From Chryseobacterium vrystaatense (GTDB lineage: Bacteria; Bacteroidota; Bacteroidia; Flavobacteriales; Weeksellaceae): a stretch of DNA of 64,000 nucleotides. A model generated the notes under the pieces. That model had not been told where the DNA came from, searched no databases, and saw nothing but the letters and a program-made list of their open reading frames with translations. Location: the NCBI RefSeq assembly GCF_000737765.1, contig NZ_JPRI01000003.1:62001-126000 (forward strand), in the 5' to 3' direction. This document shows positions 8,527-17,598 of the stretch, in pieces. The position numbers and the translations under genes are program-made. Position 1 is the first letter of the stretch. Each line of letters opens with the position of its first letter.

Positions 8527-10788
8527 ATGAGACGAAAATTATTATTTCTGACGGGTCTTCTGGTTCTTTCGGGAACAGCTGTAGCCCAACAGAATGTCTG
8601 GAATAAGACCTCGCAAAATAATGTGAAAGAAACAAGAGAAAGAAATGTAAGAACCTCCGACTATCAATTGGTGAATCTGAACACAGATGAACTGAAGCAC
8701 CAGCTTTCTCTTGCACCGGAAAGAACCCGGCTATCTTCTGAAAAAGGTATTCTTGTTAAGTTTCCAAATGACCAGGGAAAATTTGATACTTATGAAATAT
8801 TTGAAGCATCCACCATGCACCCGGATCTTCAGTCGAGATATTCGGACATACAATCTTATGAAGGGCATAAAGTAGGAGATGCTGCTACAGATATCAGATT
8901 TACTTATGATCCTTATTTCGGACTTAATGCCGTAGTGAGAGGTATAAATGGAATATATTATATAGATTCTTACTCAAAGGATAACAAAACATATATGGTC
9001 TATGACCGGAAAAATGCAATATCTCAAAGTCGTTTTGACTGTTTGTTTAAAGGAGATTCTCCTGTAGCCGATCTGACTCAGAACGCACATGGCAAAACAG
9101 TTATAGATGGTTTGCTGCGTAAATACAGGCTGGCCATCAGTACAACAACAGAATATACGGATTATATTTCCCAGCAGGCTGGGGTAGGGGCAGGAACAGA
9201 TGCTCAGAAAAAAGCAGCGGTACTTGCTGCAGTTAACTTAGTCGTAGCGCGCCTTAACCAAGTATTTGAAAACGAAATTTCAGTTTCTCTGCAGTTAATT
9301 GCCAATACAGATCTCTTATTTTTCATTGGGACAGACACCTTTAACGCATTGAATGCTTATCAGATGATTGATGAAAATGTTGTGGTGACCAATAACGCGA
9401 TCGGTGCAGAAAACTATGATATCGGGCACGTATTTTTCCGTGCTACTCAGGGCAATGATAACGGCTTAGCTTATACACCTGCGATCTGCAACAGTACTTA
9501 TAAAGCAGGTGGCGTGACCGGTTCTGAAATCCCTGTCGGAGATCCGTTCGTGATCGATTTTGTAGCTCACGAAATGGGCCATCAGTTTGGAGCAAACCAT
9601 ACCCAAAATAATCCATGTAACATCAATAATGCCACTTCCATAGAACCGGGAAGTGCAAGCTCTATCATGGGGTATGCCGGGATCTGCTCTCCTAATGTAC
9701 AGAACAACAGTGATTCTTATTTCCATGCAGTGAGTATCCGTGAGATGTACACAACCATTACCGGAGGAGGAAACTGTAGTATGAATACAGCAACAGGAAA
9801 TAATGAGCCAACTGCCAATGCAGGACCTGACCGGACAATTCCTATGGGAACACCGTTTGCCTTGACAGGAGTAGGTTCTGATCCGGACGGCGATGCCATT
9901 ACTTATAACTGGGAGCAGATCGATGCTGGTGCGGCTCAGATGCCTCCAAGGCCGGCTAATGCTGTAGGCCCGATGTTCAGATCAATGTGGGGAACTGTGT
10001 CTCCAACAAGATATTTCCCAAGACTGTCAACCATTATTGAAGGTTATAATCCAAACATGATCACAGCTTCGAATTACAGATCATGGGAAAAGCTTTCAAC
10101 AGTGGCAAGAAACTTAAACTTCTCGCTGATGGTAAGAGATAATAAAGCAGGTGGTGGACAGTCAGGTCGTGATGATATCCAGCTTACAGTATCTACTGCT
10201 GCCGGACCATTTACGGTGACGTCTCAAAATGCTGCTGGTGTAGTCTGGAACACAGGAGCTTCCCAAACTATAACATGGAACGTTGCCAATACCAATGCAG
10301 CTCCTGTAAATACAGCGAATGTAATGATTCTTCTTTCTACAGATGGAGGTCTTACATTCCCTCATACTTTGGTAGCGAATACACCCAATAACGGATCTTA
10401 TACATTTAATGTTCCCGGAGGTTTAGGAACAAGCTCAACGGGAAGAATAATGATCAAAGCGGTTGATAATGTTTTCTTAAACGTGAATACAACCAACTTT
10501 ACCATTAATTCCTCATTAGGAACCAGTGAAACTGAAAAAGCTGAAGCAGGAGTAAGAATTTATCCAAATCCTTCAAAAGGTATTTTCACGATCGAAACAG
10601 AGGGCGGAAAAGGTATTTCATACACCGTTTTTGCGATGGATGGAAAACTGGTCAATGCCACAAAAGAAGTGAAAGGCAGTAAAGTCCGTGAAGAAGTTAA
10701 TGTATCTTATCTTCCTTCTGGGGTTTACATCGTTCAGGTAGATAAAGACGGTCAGAAGATTTCCAAGAAACTGATCATTAAAAAGTAA
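8527..10788 (+). CDS. Secreted reprolysin-like zinc metalloprotease with T9SS sorting domain
   Basis: A 753-residue preproprotein. The signal peptide ends near residue 20 (GTAVAQ). A propeptide region extends to about 190. The catalytic domain covers about 195-425, with the zinc motif HEMGHQFGANH at 348-358 and the Met-turn SIMGYAG around Met381, the layout of metzincins of the reprolysin/ADAM type. Beta-rich Ig-like regions follow (about 430-660, including PNNGSYTFNVPG). The end carries a type A T9SS domain (IYPNPSKGIF to KKLIIKK). Export is thus through the inner membrane by Sec and across the outer membrane by T9SS. It shares architecture with the proteases at 36034 and 39005 but lacks their P-domain. 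It ends at a strong terminator. Confidence 0.92.
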   Translation: MRRKLLFLTGLLVLSGTAVAQQNVWNKTSQNNVKETRERNVRTSDYQLVNLNTDELKHQLSLAPERTRLSSEKGILVKFPNDQGKFDTYEIFEASTMHPDLQSRYSDIQSYEGHKVGDAATDIRFTYDPYFGLNAVVRGINGIYYIDSYSKDNKTYMVYDRKNAISQSRFDCLFKGDSPVADLTQNAHGKTVIDGLLRKYRLAISTTTEYTDYISQQAGVGAGTDAQKKAAVLAAVNLVVARLNQVFENEISVSLQLIANTDLLFFIGTDTFNALNAYQMIDENVVVTNNAIGAENYDIGHVFFRATQGNDNGLAYTPAICNSTYKAGGVTGSEIPVGDPFVIDFVAHEMGHQFGANHTQNNPCNINNATSIEPGSASSIMGYAGICSPNVQNNSDSYFHAVSIREMYTTITGGGNCSMNTATGNNEPTANAGPDRTIPMGTPFALTGVGSDPDGDAITYNWEQIDAGAAQMPPRPANAVGPMFRSMWGTVSPTRYFPRLSTIIEGYNPNMITASNYRSWEKLSTVARNLNFSLMVRDNKAGGGQSGRDDIQLTVSTAAGPFTVTSQNAAGVVWNTGASQTITWNVANTNAAPVNTANVMILLSTDGGLTFPHTLVANTPNNGSYTFNVPGGLGTSSTGRIMIKAVDNVFLNVNTTNFTINSSLGTSETEKAEAGVRIYPNPSKGIFTIETEGGKGISYTVFAMDGKLVNATKEVKGSKVREEVNVSYLPSGVYIVQVDKDGQKISKKLIIKK

Positions 10789-10810
10789 TATCAATCTTTG
10801 CCATAAAAAG

Positions 10811-10844
10811 AAACCGTTCAATACTGTATTGAACGGTTTTTATT
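10811..10844. terminator. Strong hairpin between convergent genes
   Basis: Arms AAACCGTTCAATA (10811-10823) and TATTGAACGGTTT (10827-10839) pair perfectly around CTG, followed by T residues. It serves the protease gene and, with an A-rich left flank, probably prfC as well. Confidence 0.85.
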
Positions 10845-10860
10845 TTAATAGAACTAAATA

Positions 10861-12456
10861 TTATTCATTATTAAATTCACTGATAAAATGCAGTTTCACA
10901 TTCGGGAATTTTTCCTGTGTCATATGAATGGTGAATGAAGAGTCTGCCAGGAATACAAGTTGATTGTATTTATCCCTTGCAAGGAACCTTTGCTTCAGTC
11001 TTGCAAATTCTTTAAACTCCTCTGATTTTTCATCAGCTTCAATCCAACAGGCCTTGTGCATGGAAAGAGGTTCATACGTACATTTTGCACCATATTCATG
11101 CTCAAGACGGTACTGGATAACCTCATACTGAAGAGCTCCTACCGTTCCAATGATTTTTCTGTTGTTCATTTCCATTGTAAACAACTGAGCAACGCCTTCA
11201 TCCATCAACTGATCAATACCTTTAGCAAGCTGTTTTGCTTTAAGCGGATCACTGTTGTTGATATAACGGAAATGTTCTGGAGAGAAGCTTGGTACTCCTT
11301 TAAAGCTCAATTTTTCACCGCCGGTTAATGTATCTCCGATTCTGAAACTTCCGGTGTCATGCAGACCAACAATATCTCCAGGGAAACTTTCGTCAACTAC
11401 TTCTTTTTTGTCAGCAAAGAAGGCATTGGGAGAAGAGAATTTCATTTTTTTGTTTTCTCTTACCAACAGATAATTTTCGTTTCTTTTGAATGTTCCTGAA
11501 ACGATCTTCACAAAGGCAAGACGGTCTCTGTGCTTTGGATCCATATTCGCATGAATCTTGAAAACAAATCCCGTAAAATTACTTTCTTCGGGTTTTACAA
11601 GACGCGTGTCACTTTCTTTAGGCTGAGGCATTGGGGCAATTTCAATGAATGCATCCAAAAGCTCTCTAACCCCGAAATTATTTAAAGCTGAACCAAAGAA
11701 TACAGGCTGTAAGTCACCCGCCATATACTCATCACGGCTAAATTCAGGATAAACAGACTGCACCAGTTCCAGCTCGTCTCTAAGATCCTGAGCTGCTTTT
11801 TCTCCGATCACCTCATCTATGGAAGGATCATTGATATCATCAAACTTAATGGTTTCACCTACTTTCTGTTTCTTTTCTTCCAGAAACAGCTGGATATTAT
11901 TTTCCCAGATATTGTAAATTCCCTGGAAGTCACTTCCCATACCGATAGGAATAGATAGAGGAACTACTCTTAATCCCAATTTCTGTTCCACCTCATCCAA
12001 AAGATCAAAAGCGTCCTTACCTTCACGGTCAAGCTTGTTGATGAAAACAAGCATTGGAATGTTTCTCATTCTGCAGACCTTAACCAATTTTTCAGTCTGT
12101 TCCTCGACTCCCTTTGCTACGTCGATTACAACGATTACGGAATCTACAGCAGTTAAAGTTCTGTAAGTATCTTCAGCAAAATCTTTGTGACCTGGCGTAT
12201 CCAGAATGTTAATTTTGTGATTCTTATATTCAAAAGCCAATACAGAAGTCGCTACTGAGATTCCTCTCTGTCTCTCGATTTCCATAAAGTCGGAGGTAGC
12301 TCCTTTTTTTATTTTGTTGGACTTTACCGCACCGGCTTCCTGGATCGCTCCTCCAAAAAGAAGCAGTTTTTCCGTAAGAGTGGTTTTTCCGGCATCCGGG
12401 TGGGAAATGATCCCGAAAGTCTTTCTTTTTTGTATTTCTTTGATTAAGTCTGACAT
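10861..12456 (-). CDS. prfC: Peptide chain release factor 3
   Basis: A 531-residue translational GTPase. G1 is HPDAGKTT near residues 20-27, G3 is DTPGHKDF, and G4 is NKLD. The domain order (G domain, beta-barrel II, and the RF3-type C-terminal domain with GTVGALQYEVIQYRLEHEY) identifies RF3 rather than EF-G or LepA. RF3 removes RF1 or RF2 from the ribosome after peptide release. The length is typical. No neighbour is obviously co-transcribed. The region before the start contains a promoter-like GATTTTTG, one base off the consensus. Confidence 0.96.
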   Translation of the reverse strand: MSDLIKEIQKRKTFGIISHPDAGKTTLTEKLLLFGGAIQEAGAVKSNKIKKGATSDFMEIERQRGISVATSVLAFEYKNHKINILDTPGHKDFAEDTYRTLTAVDSVIVVIDVAKGVEEQTEKLVKVCRMRNIPMLVFINKLDREGKDAFDLLDEVEQKLGLRVVPLSIPIGMGSDFQGIYNIWENNIQLFLEEKKQKVGETIKFDDINDPSIDEVIGEKAAQDLRDELELVQSVYPEFSRDEYMAGDLQPVFFGSALNNFGVRELLDAFIEIAPMPQPKESDTRLVKPEESNFTGFVFKIHANMDPKHRDRLAFVKIVSGTFKRNENYLLVRENKKMKFSSPNAFFADKKEVVDESFPGDIVGLHDTGSFRIGDTLTGGEKLSFKGVPSFSPEHFRYINNSDPLKAKQLAKGIDQLMDEGVAQLFTMEMNNRKIIGTVGALQYEVIQYRLEHEYGAKCTYEPLSMHKACWIEADEKSEEFKEFARLKQRFLARDKYNQLVFLADSSFTIHMTQEKFPNVKLHFISEFNNE

Positions 12457-12530
12457 AGTGTATTTTGAAGTTGCAAAAATCGGGATTTTTTACGAGGTTT
12501 CAAATAATTTATCGGAATAAATAATTGACG

Positions 12531-12670
12531 GAGGGTGATCAGGCGGTTTGTGGGTTGAGAGTGGAGGTTTTGAGGGGTAAGGGTGGGCTTTTTGACTGTT
12601 TTAGATTATTAGATTAGGAACACAAAGCTGCAGGAAATATAGTGACTGTTTGTTATCTGATGTCTCCAAT
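12531..12670 (-). repeat. Degenerate CT/CA-rich intergenic repeat ending in a TCTGAYRTCT motif
   Basis: The plus strand is unusually G-rich here (for example GGGTTGAGAGTGGAGG), so the minus strand carries degenerate CTCAA-type units. It ends with ATCTGATGTCTCCAATCT at about 12655-12672, overlapping the stop of the minus-strand gene at 12671. A similar arrangement is found at 48398-48535. Confidence 0.4.
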
Positions 12671-13390
12671 CTAACTTAAAAATTTAATCAAAAGCACAAA
12701 CAGATATACTAAACCAAAAATAAAAGCCAACAAAACAGCAGTTACCGCAAATTCAGATTCTACCCATTTTTGAAGCGGGCGTTTTTCTCCGGTCAGATTG
12801 TACTCTTTAAGTGTGTAATCACTTATTTTAAGATCCGTTCTGAAAGTTTGGACTCCTTGCAAAAAATGCCTGTAGAGTTCATATTTATTTTTTAAAATGT
12901 AAAAACCAAAGTTAAAATCAATTACAGTTTCCTGTATCTCACCTGCTTTATTTTTCTTAAAGATCCTTAATGATTTTGTCAGGGAAGGCTGGCTGTTTGT
13001 TTTGCCGCTTACATCAGGAACGAATGGGGTATTGGATAGGGAAAGCTCAGTATATAAAGTCTGATTAACAATCTTGTTCCTGTAATTGTAAATATAAACT
13101 CCTTTTTCGTCAATGACCACTCTTCGGAAATATCTTTTCCTGACCCCAATCATATGAATGATAAGGAAAAAAGATAAAGTAATAAGGAGAATTTCTGCAA
13201 TAAGGATGATGAAAAAATGATCAGGGCGGTAAGCAAAGTACTCGCCGAAACCATGTTCAAAAAGATCATAAAAAAGCAGGGCAATCACATTGGCTACCGC
13301 AATAATGCTCAGCCATACCAAACTTATGGCAAAACAGGTAACCGGCCGGTTGATTTCAGATTCTGTTATTTTAAATTTATTTTGATCCAT
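12671..13390 (-). CDS. Membrane protein of unknown function, paralog of its neighbour
   Basis: A 239-residue protein. Two hydrophobic segments lie near the N-terminus (about 17-41 and 55-77) and one at the C-terminus (VTAVLLAFIFGLVYLFVLLI). Between them is a cytosolic or periplasmic beta-rich domain with DEKGVYIYN and HFLQGVQTFRTDLKI. The latter motif recurs in the upstream gene as HFLKGISTFRPDLKI, showing that the two are diverged tandem duplicates. It starts six bases after the upstream stop, so they form an operon. The layout, two TM segments followed by a PH-like domain, resembles small bPH-type membrane proteins, but this is only a structural guess. Confidence 0.75.
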   Translation of the reverse strand: MDQNKFKITESEINRPVTCFAISLVWLSIIAVANVIALLFYDLFEHGFGEYFAYRPDHFFIILIAEILLITLSFFLIIHMIGVRKRYFRRVVIDEKGVYIYNYRNKIVNQTLYTELSLSNTPFVPDVSGKTNSQPSLTKSLRIFKKNKAGEIQETVIDFNFGFYILKNKYELYRHFLQGVQTFRTDLKISDYTLKEYNLTGEKRPLQKWVESEFAVTAVLLAFIFGLVYLFVLLIKFLS

Positions 13391-13396
13391 ACCGTT

Positions 13397-14089
13397 TTAA
13401 GTAAATGTCATCACCAGCCACATAATAATTCCACAAGTCAGGAGAGCTGCTGCAATGATTAATAAAAATAAATATGATGCCCCTTTTCTATTGATCTGCC
13501 AGGTTTCCGGGTCAATGAAATAGTTGAGAAAAACCTGTGGGGCAATCTTCAAGTCAGGGCGGAAAGTACTGATCCCTTTAAGAAAATGCGCAAATAATGT
13601 ATAACGGTCCCGGACAACATGCAGGGGGAGATTCATTTCGATACGCGAAACGGCAGAACCCTCTTTTTCTGAAGCTATAAAGACTTCAAGCATCGGAATG
13701 ATTCCGCTGCTTCTGGTATTCACAGTTGAAATGTCAAAGTCCTTTCCCGAAGAAACAAGATCAGCATAGAGTACTTTATTAACAGCTTCACCTTTCTTAT
13801 TACAGTAGAGAAGTCCGACGTCATTGACGATAATTTTACTTGGCTGTTCACTTCTTTTGATGATGTAATATTTGACGGAAGGAATAAGAATACCCAAGCC
13901 AATTGGGAAACAGAGCAGTGCAGGGAAAATCATGACCTCAATCCCTCGTTTGTAGATTCCATAGGCAGGAAGAAGAATGAGAAATGCAAATGCTGCAAGC
14001 AGCATAAAATAAAGAAGTCCCTGAAGCATTACTGTTGGGAACAGATTGATTCTTGATTCTATACTGGAAAAAGGTTTTTCAGAGCTCAT
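13397..14089 (-). CDS. Membrane protein of unknown function, first of a tandem pair
   Basis: A 230-residue protein with two hydrophobic segments near the N-terminus (about 22-42 and 52-72), a soluble middle containing VNDVGLLYCN, the family motif HFLKGISTFRPDLKI around residue 165-180, and a C-terminal membrane segment (FLLIIAAALLTCGIIMWLVM). It is the diverged duplicate of the downstream gene, which begins six bases after its stop. Both proteins share the order of elements while most residues differ. The function is unknown. Confidence 0.75.
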   Translation of the reverse strand: MSSEKPFSSIESRINLFPTVMLQGLLYFMLLAAFAFLILLPAYGIYKRGIEVMIFPALLCFPIGLGILIPSVKYYIIKRSEQPSKIIVNDVGLLYCNKKGEAVNKVLYADLVSSGKDFDISTVNTRSSGIIPMLEVFIASEKEGSAVSRIEMNLPLHVVRDRYTLFAHFLKGISTFRPDLKIAPQVFLNYFIDPETWQINRKGASYLFLLIIAAALLTCGIIMWLVMTFT

Positions 14090-14139
14090 TTTTGCTGTGA
14101 TTTCGATGGAAAGGCGAAAATAAGTATTTCCTTTTTTAG

Positions 14140-14170
14140 TTGCCTAAGGCTTTCAAAAAAATTATCTTTG
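14140..14170 (+). promoter_or_regulatory. Bacteroidetes-type promoter of the CPBP gene
   Basis: TTG at 14140-14142, 20 bases, then TATCTTTG at 14163-14170, a full match to TAnnTTTG. Transcription would begin near 14177, giving a leader of about 22 bases before the start at 14199. Confidence 0.6.
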
Positions 14171-14198
14171 TTTCTATAAATTTTTTACAGAGAAAAGC

Positions 14199-15029
14199 AT
14201 GGAAAATAGCAGGTATCCGAAGTTTACCTTCACATGGATCGGCGGTCTGGTCTTAGTGGCAGGATTATTCATAGGAACAATGGCAGTTACTTTTTTTGGC
14301 AGTTTCTGGAAGATTGCTTTCAGAGAAAACCTTGAGCTGAAAGACTGGTTTCTCATGTTGACCAATGCCGTAGGATTTTTGACAGCGATTGCATTTTTTG
14401 ATTTTTTCATCTGCAGGCCTTCTACCGGGAAAAAGCTCAATTTCAACTTTTCTACGACGAATTTTTATACCTATCTCCTGATATTTCCTATGATGATCGG
14501 GATGATGTTTATATCAGAATTTATCACCTCGCTTATTCCTATTACAGGACCGTTCTGGGGAAAATACTATGACTATTTCTCGCAGCTTATGGAGCAGCTG
14601 ACCTTTGAACCGGTCATCATGATCATTATGACCGTGATTATGGCACCCATTTTTGAAGAAATTATTTTCAGAGGAATCATCCAGAAAGGACTTATTAATA
14701 AAGGGGTAGATCCCAAAAGAGCTATTTTTTATGCCTCCATTATTTTTGGATTGGTTCACGGAAATCCATGGCAGTTTGTAGGAGCAGTTCTGCTTGGATG
14801 TGTATTGGGACTGGTATATCACAAAACAAAATCTTTGCTGCTGCCGATGCTGTTGCATGGATTCAACAATTTGTGTTCTTCCATGCTGGTGACCTACACT
14901 AAAAGTGAAAGTTTTGCAGATGCCTTCAAAATTTCTGAATGGATCATCCTTGCGGTAGGGATTGTACTTTTTTCTTTGTTCTATTATCTTTTTATGAAAA
15001 AGTATAAGGTACATTACGCAGAGATTTAA
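14199..15029 (+). CDS. CPBP-family intramembrane metalloprotease
   Basis: A 276-residue integral membrane protein with about seven hydrophobic segments. It carries the family motifs: EEIIFR at 153-158, FGLVHG, and LLHGFNN near the C-terminal half, whose Glu and His residues are the expected metal ligands. CPBP (Abi/CAAX-type) proteases cut within membranes and serve protein processing, prenyl-protein maturation or bacteriocin immunity in different bacteria. No bacteriocin gene is nearby, so the substrate here is open. The strong promoter at 14140-14170 supports the chosen start. The next gene follows after 74 bases. Confidence 0.9.
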   Translation: MENSRYPKFTFTWIGGLVLVAGLFIGTMAVTFFGSFWKIAFRENLELKDWFLMLTNAVGFLTAIAFFDFFICRPSTGKKLNFNFSTTNFYTYLLIFPMMIGMMFISEFITSLIPITGPFWGKYYDYFSQLMEQLTFEPVIMIIMTVIMAPIFEEIIFRGIIQKGLINKGVDPKRAIFYASIIFGLVHGNPWQFVGAVLLGCVLGLVYHKTKSLLLPMLLHGFNNLCSSMLVTYTKSESFADAFKISEWIILAVGIVLFSLFYYLFMKKYKVHYAEI

Positions 15030-15103
15030 CAAAAAACACGAATGAAATCAACCGTAGCAGTGATATACGGACATTAATGAATTGAGCAAAAATGAATATA
15101 GAT

Positions 15104-15679
15104 ATGGAATTATTGGTTGCGACACACAACGAACACAAAAAAGAGGAAATCCAGCAGATCCTTGGAAATGACTTTACAGTAAAAAGCCTTACAGACTATA
15201 GTATTCATGAAGAAATTGTAGAAGACGGCGATTCTTTTAATGCCAATGCATTGATCAAAGCAAAATACTGTTTTGAAAAAACCGGGATTCCCAGTTTAGG
15301 AGATGATAGCGGCCTTGCTGTGGAAGCTTTGGATGGCAGACCCGGAATTTTTTCGGCACGTTATGCAGGAGATCATGATTTTGCTAAAAACATGGAAAAG
15401 GTTTTAGGCGAATTGGATGGTGAAGACAACAGGAAAGCTTATTTCATTACTGTTTTATGCTATTATGATGAAAATGGAGCCCGTTACTTTGAAGGAAGAG
15501 TTCATGGAAATATATTAACAGAAAATAAAGGACATAAAGGCTTCGGATATGATCCGATCTTCGTGCCTCAAGGATATGACAGGACTTTTGCAGAAATGAA
15601 TCCTGAAGATAAAAATAAGATAAGCCACCGTAAACAGGCATTGGATCTGTTTCTTGATTTTCTTAAAGTAAAAGATTAG
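15104..15679 (+). CDS. rdgB: Non-canonical purine NTP pyrophosphatase (ITP/XTP hydrolase)
   Basis: A 191-residue Ham1/RdgB protein, which hydrolyses ITP, dITP and XTP to monophosphates and so keeps deaminated purines out of nucleic acids. Signature motifs are VATHNEHKKEE at the start, SLGDDSGLAVEALDGRPG, GFGYDPIF and SHRKQAL at the end. I place the start at the Met of MELLVATHN because family members begin there. An in-frame ATG four codons upstream (15092) is the alternative. Cytosolic. It is followed by a short hairpin and then the separate promoter of rnz. Confidence 0.94.
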   Translation: MELLVATHNEHKKEEIQQILGNDFTVKSLTDYSIHEEIVEDGDSFNANALIKAKYCFEKTGIPSLGDDSGLAVEALDGRPGIFSARYAGDHDFAKNMEKVLGELDGEDNRKAYFITVLCYYDENGARYFEGRVHGNILTENKGHKGFGYDPIFVPQGYDRTFAEMNPEDKNKISHRKQALDLFLDFLKVKD

Positions 15680-15697
15680 TTCCAACAGGAGAGGTAT

Positions 15698-15723
15698 AAA
15701 GTTTACAATACGTAAACTTTTAA
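15698..15723 (+). terminator. Possible weak terminator after rdgB
   Basis: AAAGTTTAC (15698-15706) and GTAAACTTT (15712-15720) pair around a five-base loop. The following T run is short, so termination may be partial. Confidence 0.4.
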
Positions 15724-15868
15724 AATTTACCGATGTACCACAGGATAAAAAATTCCTTTTTTGCTGATGCATATGGAATTTATAGTTTGACGGACAGGGC
15801 CGGTACTTCCCGGCTGATCCAGTCATCAAAAGATCCAAATCTAAAACGTATTTTTAGATTTTCTGTCG

Positions 15869-15876
15869 TACATTTG
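15869..15876 (+). promoter_or_regulatory. Promoter -7 element of rnz
   Basis: TACATTTG matches TAnnTTTG exactly and lies 18 bases before the TTG start of rnz. A clear TTG at -33 is not visible; only a T-rich run is there. Confidence 0.45.
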
Positions 15877-15894
15877 TTATCATAAACTATTGAT

Positions 15895-16809
15895 TTGAGT
15901 ACTTATTTAACGATATTAGGTTTTAATTCAGCTATTCCGACCATCAATTCTTCACCTACGGCCCAGCTGTTGGAAATAGAAGAAAGACATTTTCTGATTG
16001 ACTGCGGAGAAGGAACACAGGTACAGTTGAGAAAGGCAAAAGCGAGATTTTCAAAGATCAATCATATCTTTATTTCTCATCTTCATGGTGACCATTGCTT
16101 TGGGCTGCCAGGGCTTATTGCCTCTTTCCGTTTACTGGGAAGAGATATTCCTCTGCATGTGTATGGTCCTAAAGGGATCAAAAAAATGATGGAGACTATT
16201 TTTCAGATTACAGAAACACACCGTGGTTTTGAAGTGGTTTATCACGAGCTGGATAAAGACTATTCTGAAAAAATCTATGAAGACAACAGGGTAGAGGTAT
16301 ACACCATTCCACTGGATCACAGGATATACTGCAACGGTTATCTTTTTAAGGAAAAACCGAAAGACAGACATCTCAATATGAAGGAAATTGCTAAATACAG
16401 CGAAATAGAAACCTGCGATTATCATAATATAAAAGCAGGAAAAGATGTTGTATTGAGTGATGGTTACGTCCTGAAAAATGAAGTACTGACTTTAGAACCT
16501 GCAGCTCCCGTGTCCTATGCTTTTTGCAGTGATACCCGCTATCTTGAAAGTGTACTTCCTATCATTAAAAACGTGACCGTTCTTTATCATGAATCCACGT
16601 TCCTCCATGATCTGAAAGAAATGGCTGACTATACAGGACATTCCACTGCTCTTGAAGCTGCAACGATTGCCCAGAAAGCTGAAGTTGGAAAACTTATTTT
16701 AGGTCATTTTTCAAACCGGTATGCAGACCTTACCGTATTTACAGATGAAGCCAGAAATGTTTTCCCCAATACCTTTCTTCCGAAAGCTTTGGAAAGCGTA
16801 AAAATTTAA
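15895..16809 (+). CDS. rnz: Ribonuclease Z (tRNA 3' endonuclease)
   Basis: A 304-residue beta-lactamase-fold nuclease that trims the 3' trailer of tRNA precursors. The zinc motif HLHGDH is at 62-67. The substrate-side features GTQVQLRKAK and FCSDTRY, the HST motif (TGHST) and LGHFSNRY are all in the expected order. Length is typical of the short RNase Z form. The codon at 15895 is TTG. The protein sequence aligned from there (STYLTILGFNSAIPT) matches the normal N-terminus, and the next in-frame Met is too far inside, so TTG is most probably the true start. The next gene begins seven bases after the stop. Confidence 0.94.
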   Translation: MSTYLTILGFNSAIPTINSSPTAQLLEIEERHFLIDCGEGTQVQLRKAKARFSKINHIFISHLHGDHCFGLPGLIASFRLLGRDIPLHVYGPKGIKKMMETIFQITETHRGFEVVYHELDKDYSEKIYEDNRVEVYTIPLDHRIYCNGYLFKEKPKDRHLNMKEIAKYSEIETCDYHNIKAGKDVVLSDGYVLKNEVLTLEPAAPVSYAFCSDTRYLESVLPIIKNVTVLYHESTFLHDLKEMADYTGHSTALEAATIAQKAEVGKLILGHFSNRYADLTVFTDEARNVFPNTFLPKALESVKI

Positions 16810-16816
16810 AACCTGT

Positions 16817-17587
16817 ATGCTTAATTTTGAAGAATTAAAAAGCTTTTTGAACGAAAAAGCAGATCAGTACAACAGCCTTGATTTCATTGAAGAAGATCCG
16901 ATACAGATCCCTCATCGTTTTTCGTTAAAACAGGATGTGGAAATTGCCGGCTTTCTGGCAGCAACTATTTCCTGGGGAAACAGGAAATCAATTATCAGGT
17001 CCGCAGATAAAATGCTCGATATCATGGGAAACTCTCCTTATGATTTTGTGTTAAATTATTCTGAGAAAGATCTGGAGTCGCTTCAGGACAAAAGTATTCA
17101 CCGAACTTTTAACGGCCAGGATTTTGCTTACTTCATCAGGCAGTTCAATAAGATCTATAAAGAAAACGAAAGTCTCGAAAATTTATTCATCATAAAAGAT
17201 CAGGAGACTAATTTTCTTCATGCTATTGAAAGATTCAGAAGCAGTTTTTTAGAATCAGAGAAACACAGAAGTCATAAACATATAAGTTCACCTTATAAAA
17301 ATTCCTCTTCCAAAAGGATCATTATGTTCCTGCGGTGGATGGTACGGAAAGACAGGCATGGCGTAGATTTTGGAATATGGGAAAGTATAGACCAGAAATA
17401 CCTGTCGATTCCTTTAGATGTACATACAGGAAATGTTTCGAGGAAACTTGGTTTGGTTTTGAGAACACAGAATGATTGGAAAACAGTGGAAGAACTGGAT
17501 TTGGCCATCCGGAAATTTGATGAGAATGATCCGGCTAAATATGATTTTGCATTATTTGGAATTGGGGTAACCAAAGAACTCTTATAA
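16817..17587 (+). CDS. TIGR02757 (DUF2400) family protein
   Basis: A 256-residue soluble protein. The N-terminal region with KQDVEIAGFLAATISWGNR and the central PYKNSSSKR, followed by MFLRWMVRKD and DVHTGNVSRKLGL, are characteristic of this conserved family of unknown function. The helical layout, with a late Leu-Asp-Val-His segment, recalls helix-hairpin-helix DNA glycosylases, which suggests nucleic acid binding, but that is inference. It lies seven bases behind rnz and twelve bases before the next gene, so the three likely share a transcript. Confidence 0.87.
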   Translation: MLNFEELKSFLNEKADQYNSLDFIEEDPIQIPHRFSLKQDVEIAGFLAATISWGNRKSIIRSADKMLDIMGNSPYDFVLNYSEKDLESLQDKSIHRTFNGQDFAYFIRQFNKIYKENESLENLFIIKDQETNFLHAIERFRSSFLESEKHRSHKHISSPYKNSSSKRIIMFLRWMVRKDRHGVDFGIWESIDQKYLSIPLDVHTGNVSRKLGLVLRTQNDWKTVEELDLAIRKFDENDPAKYDFALFGIGVTKELL

Positions 17588-17598
17588 AACATAAAAGG

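Noticed and set aside
14199..15029. The CPBP protease as part of a bacteriocin immunity system
   Set aside because: No small leader-peptide gene, ABC exporter or double-glycine motif lies nearby; the neighbours are rdgB and rnz.
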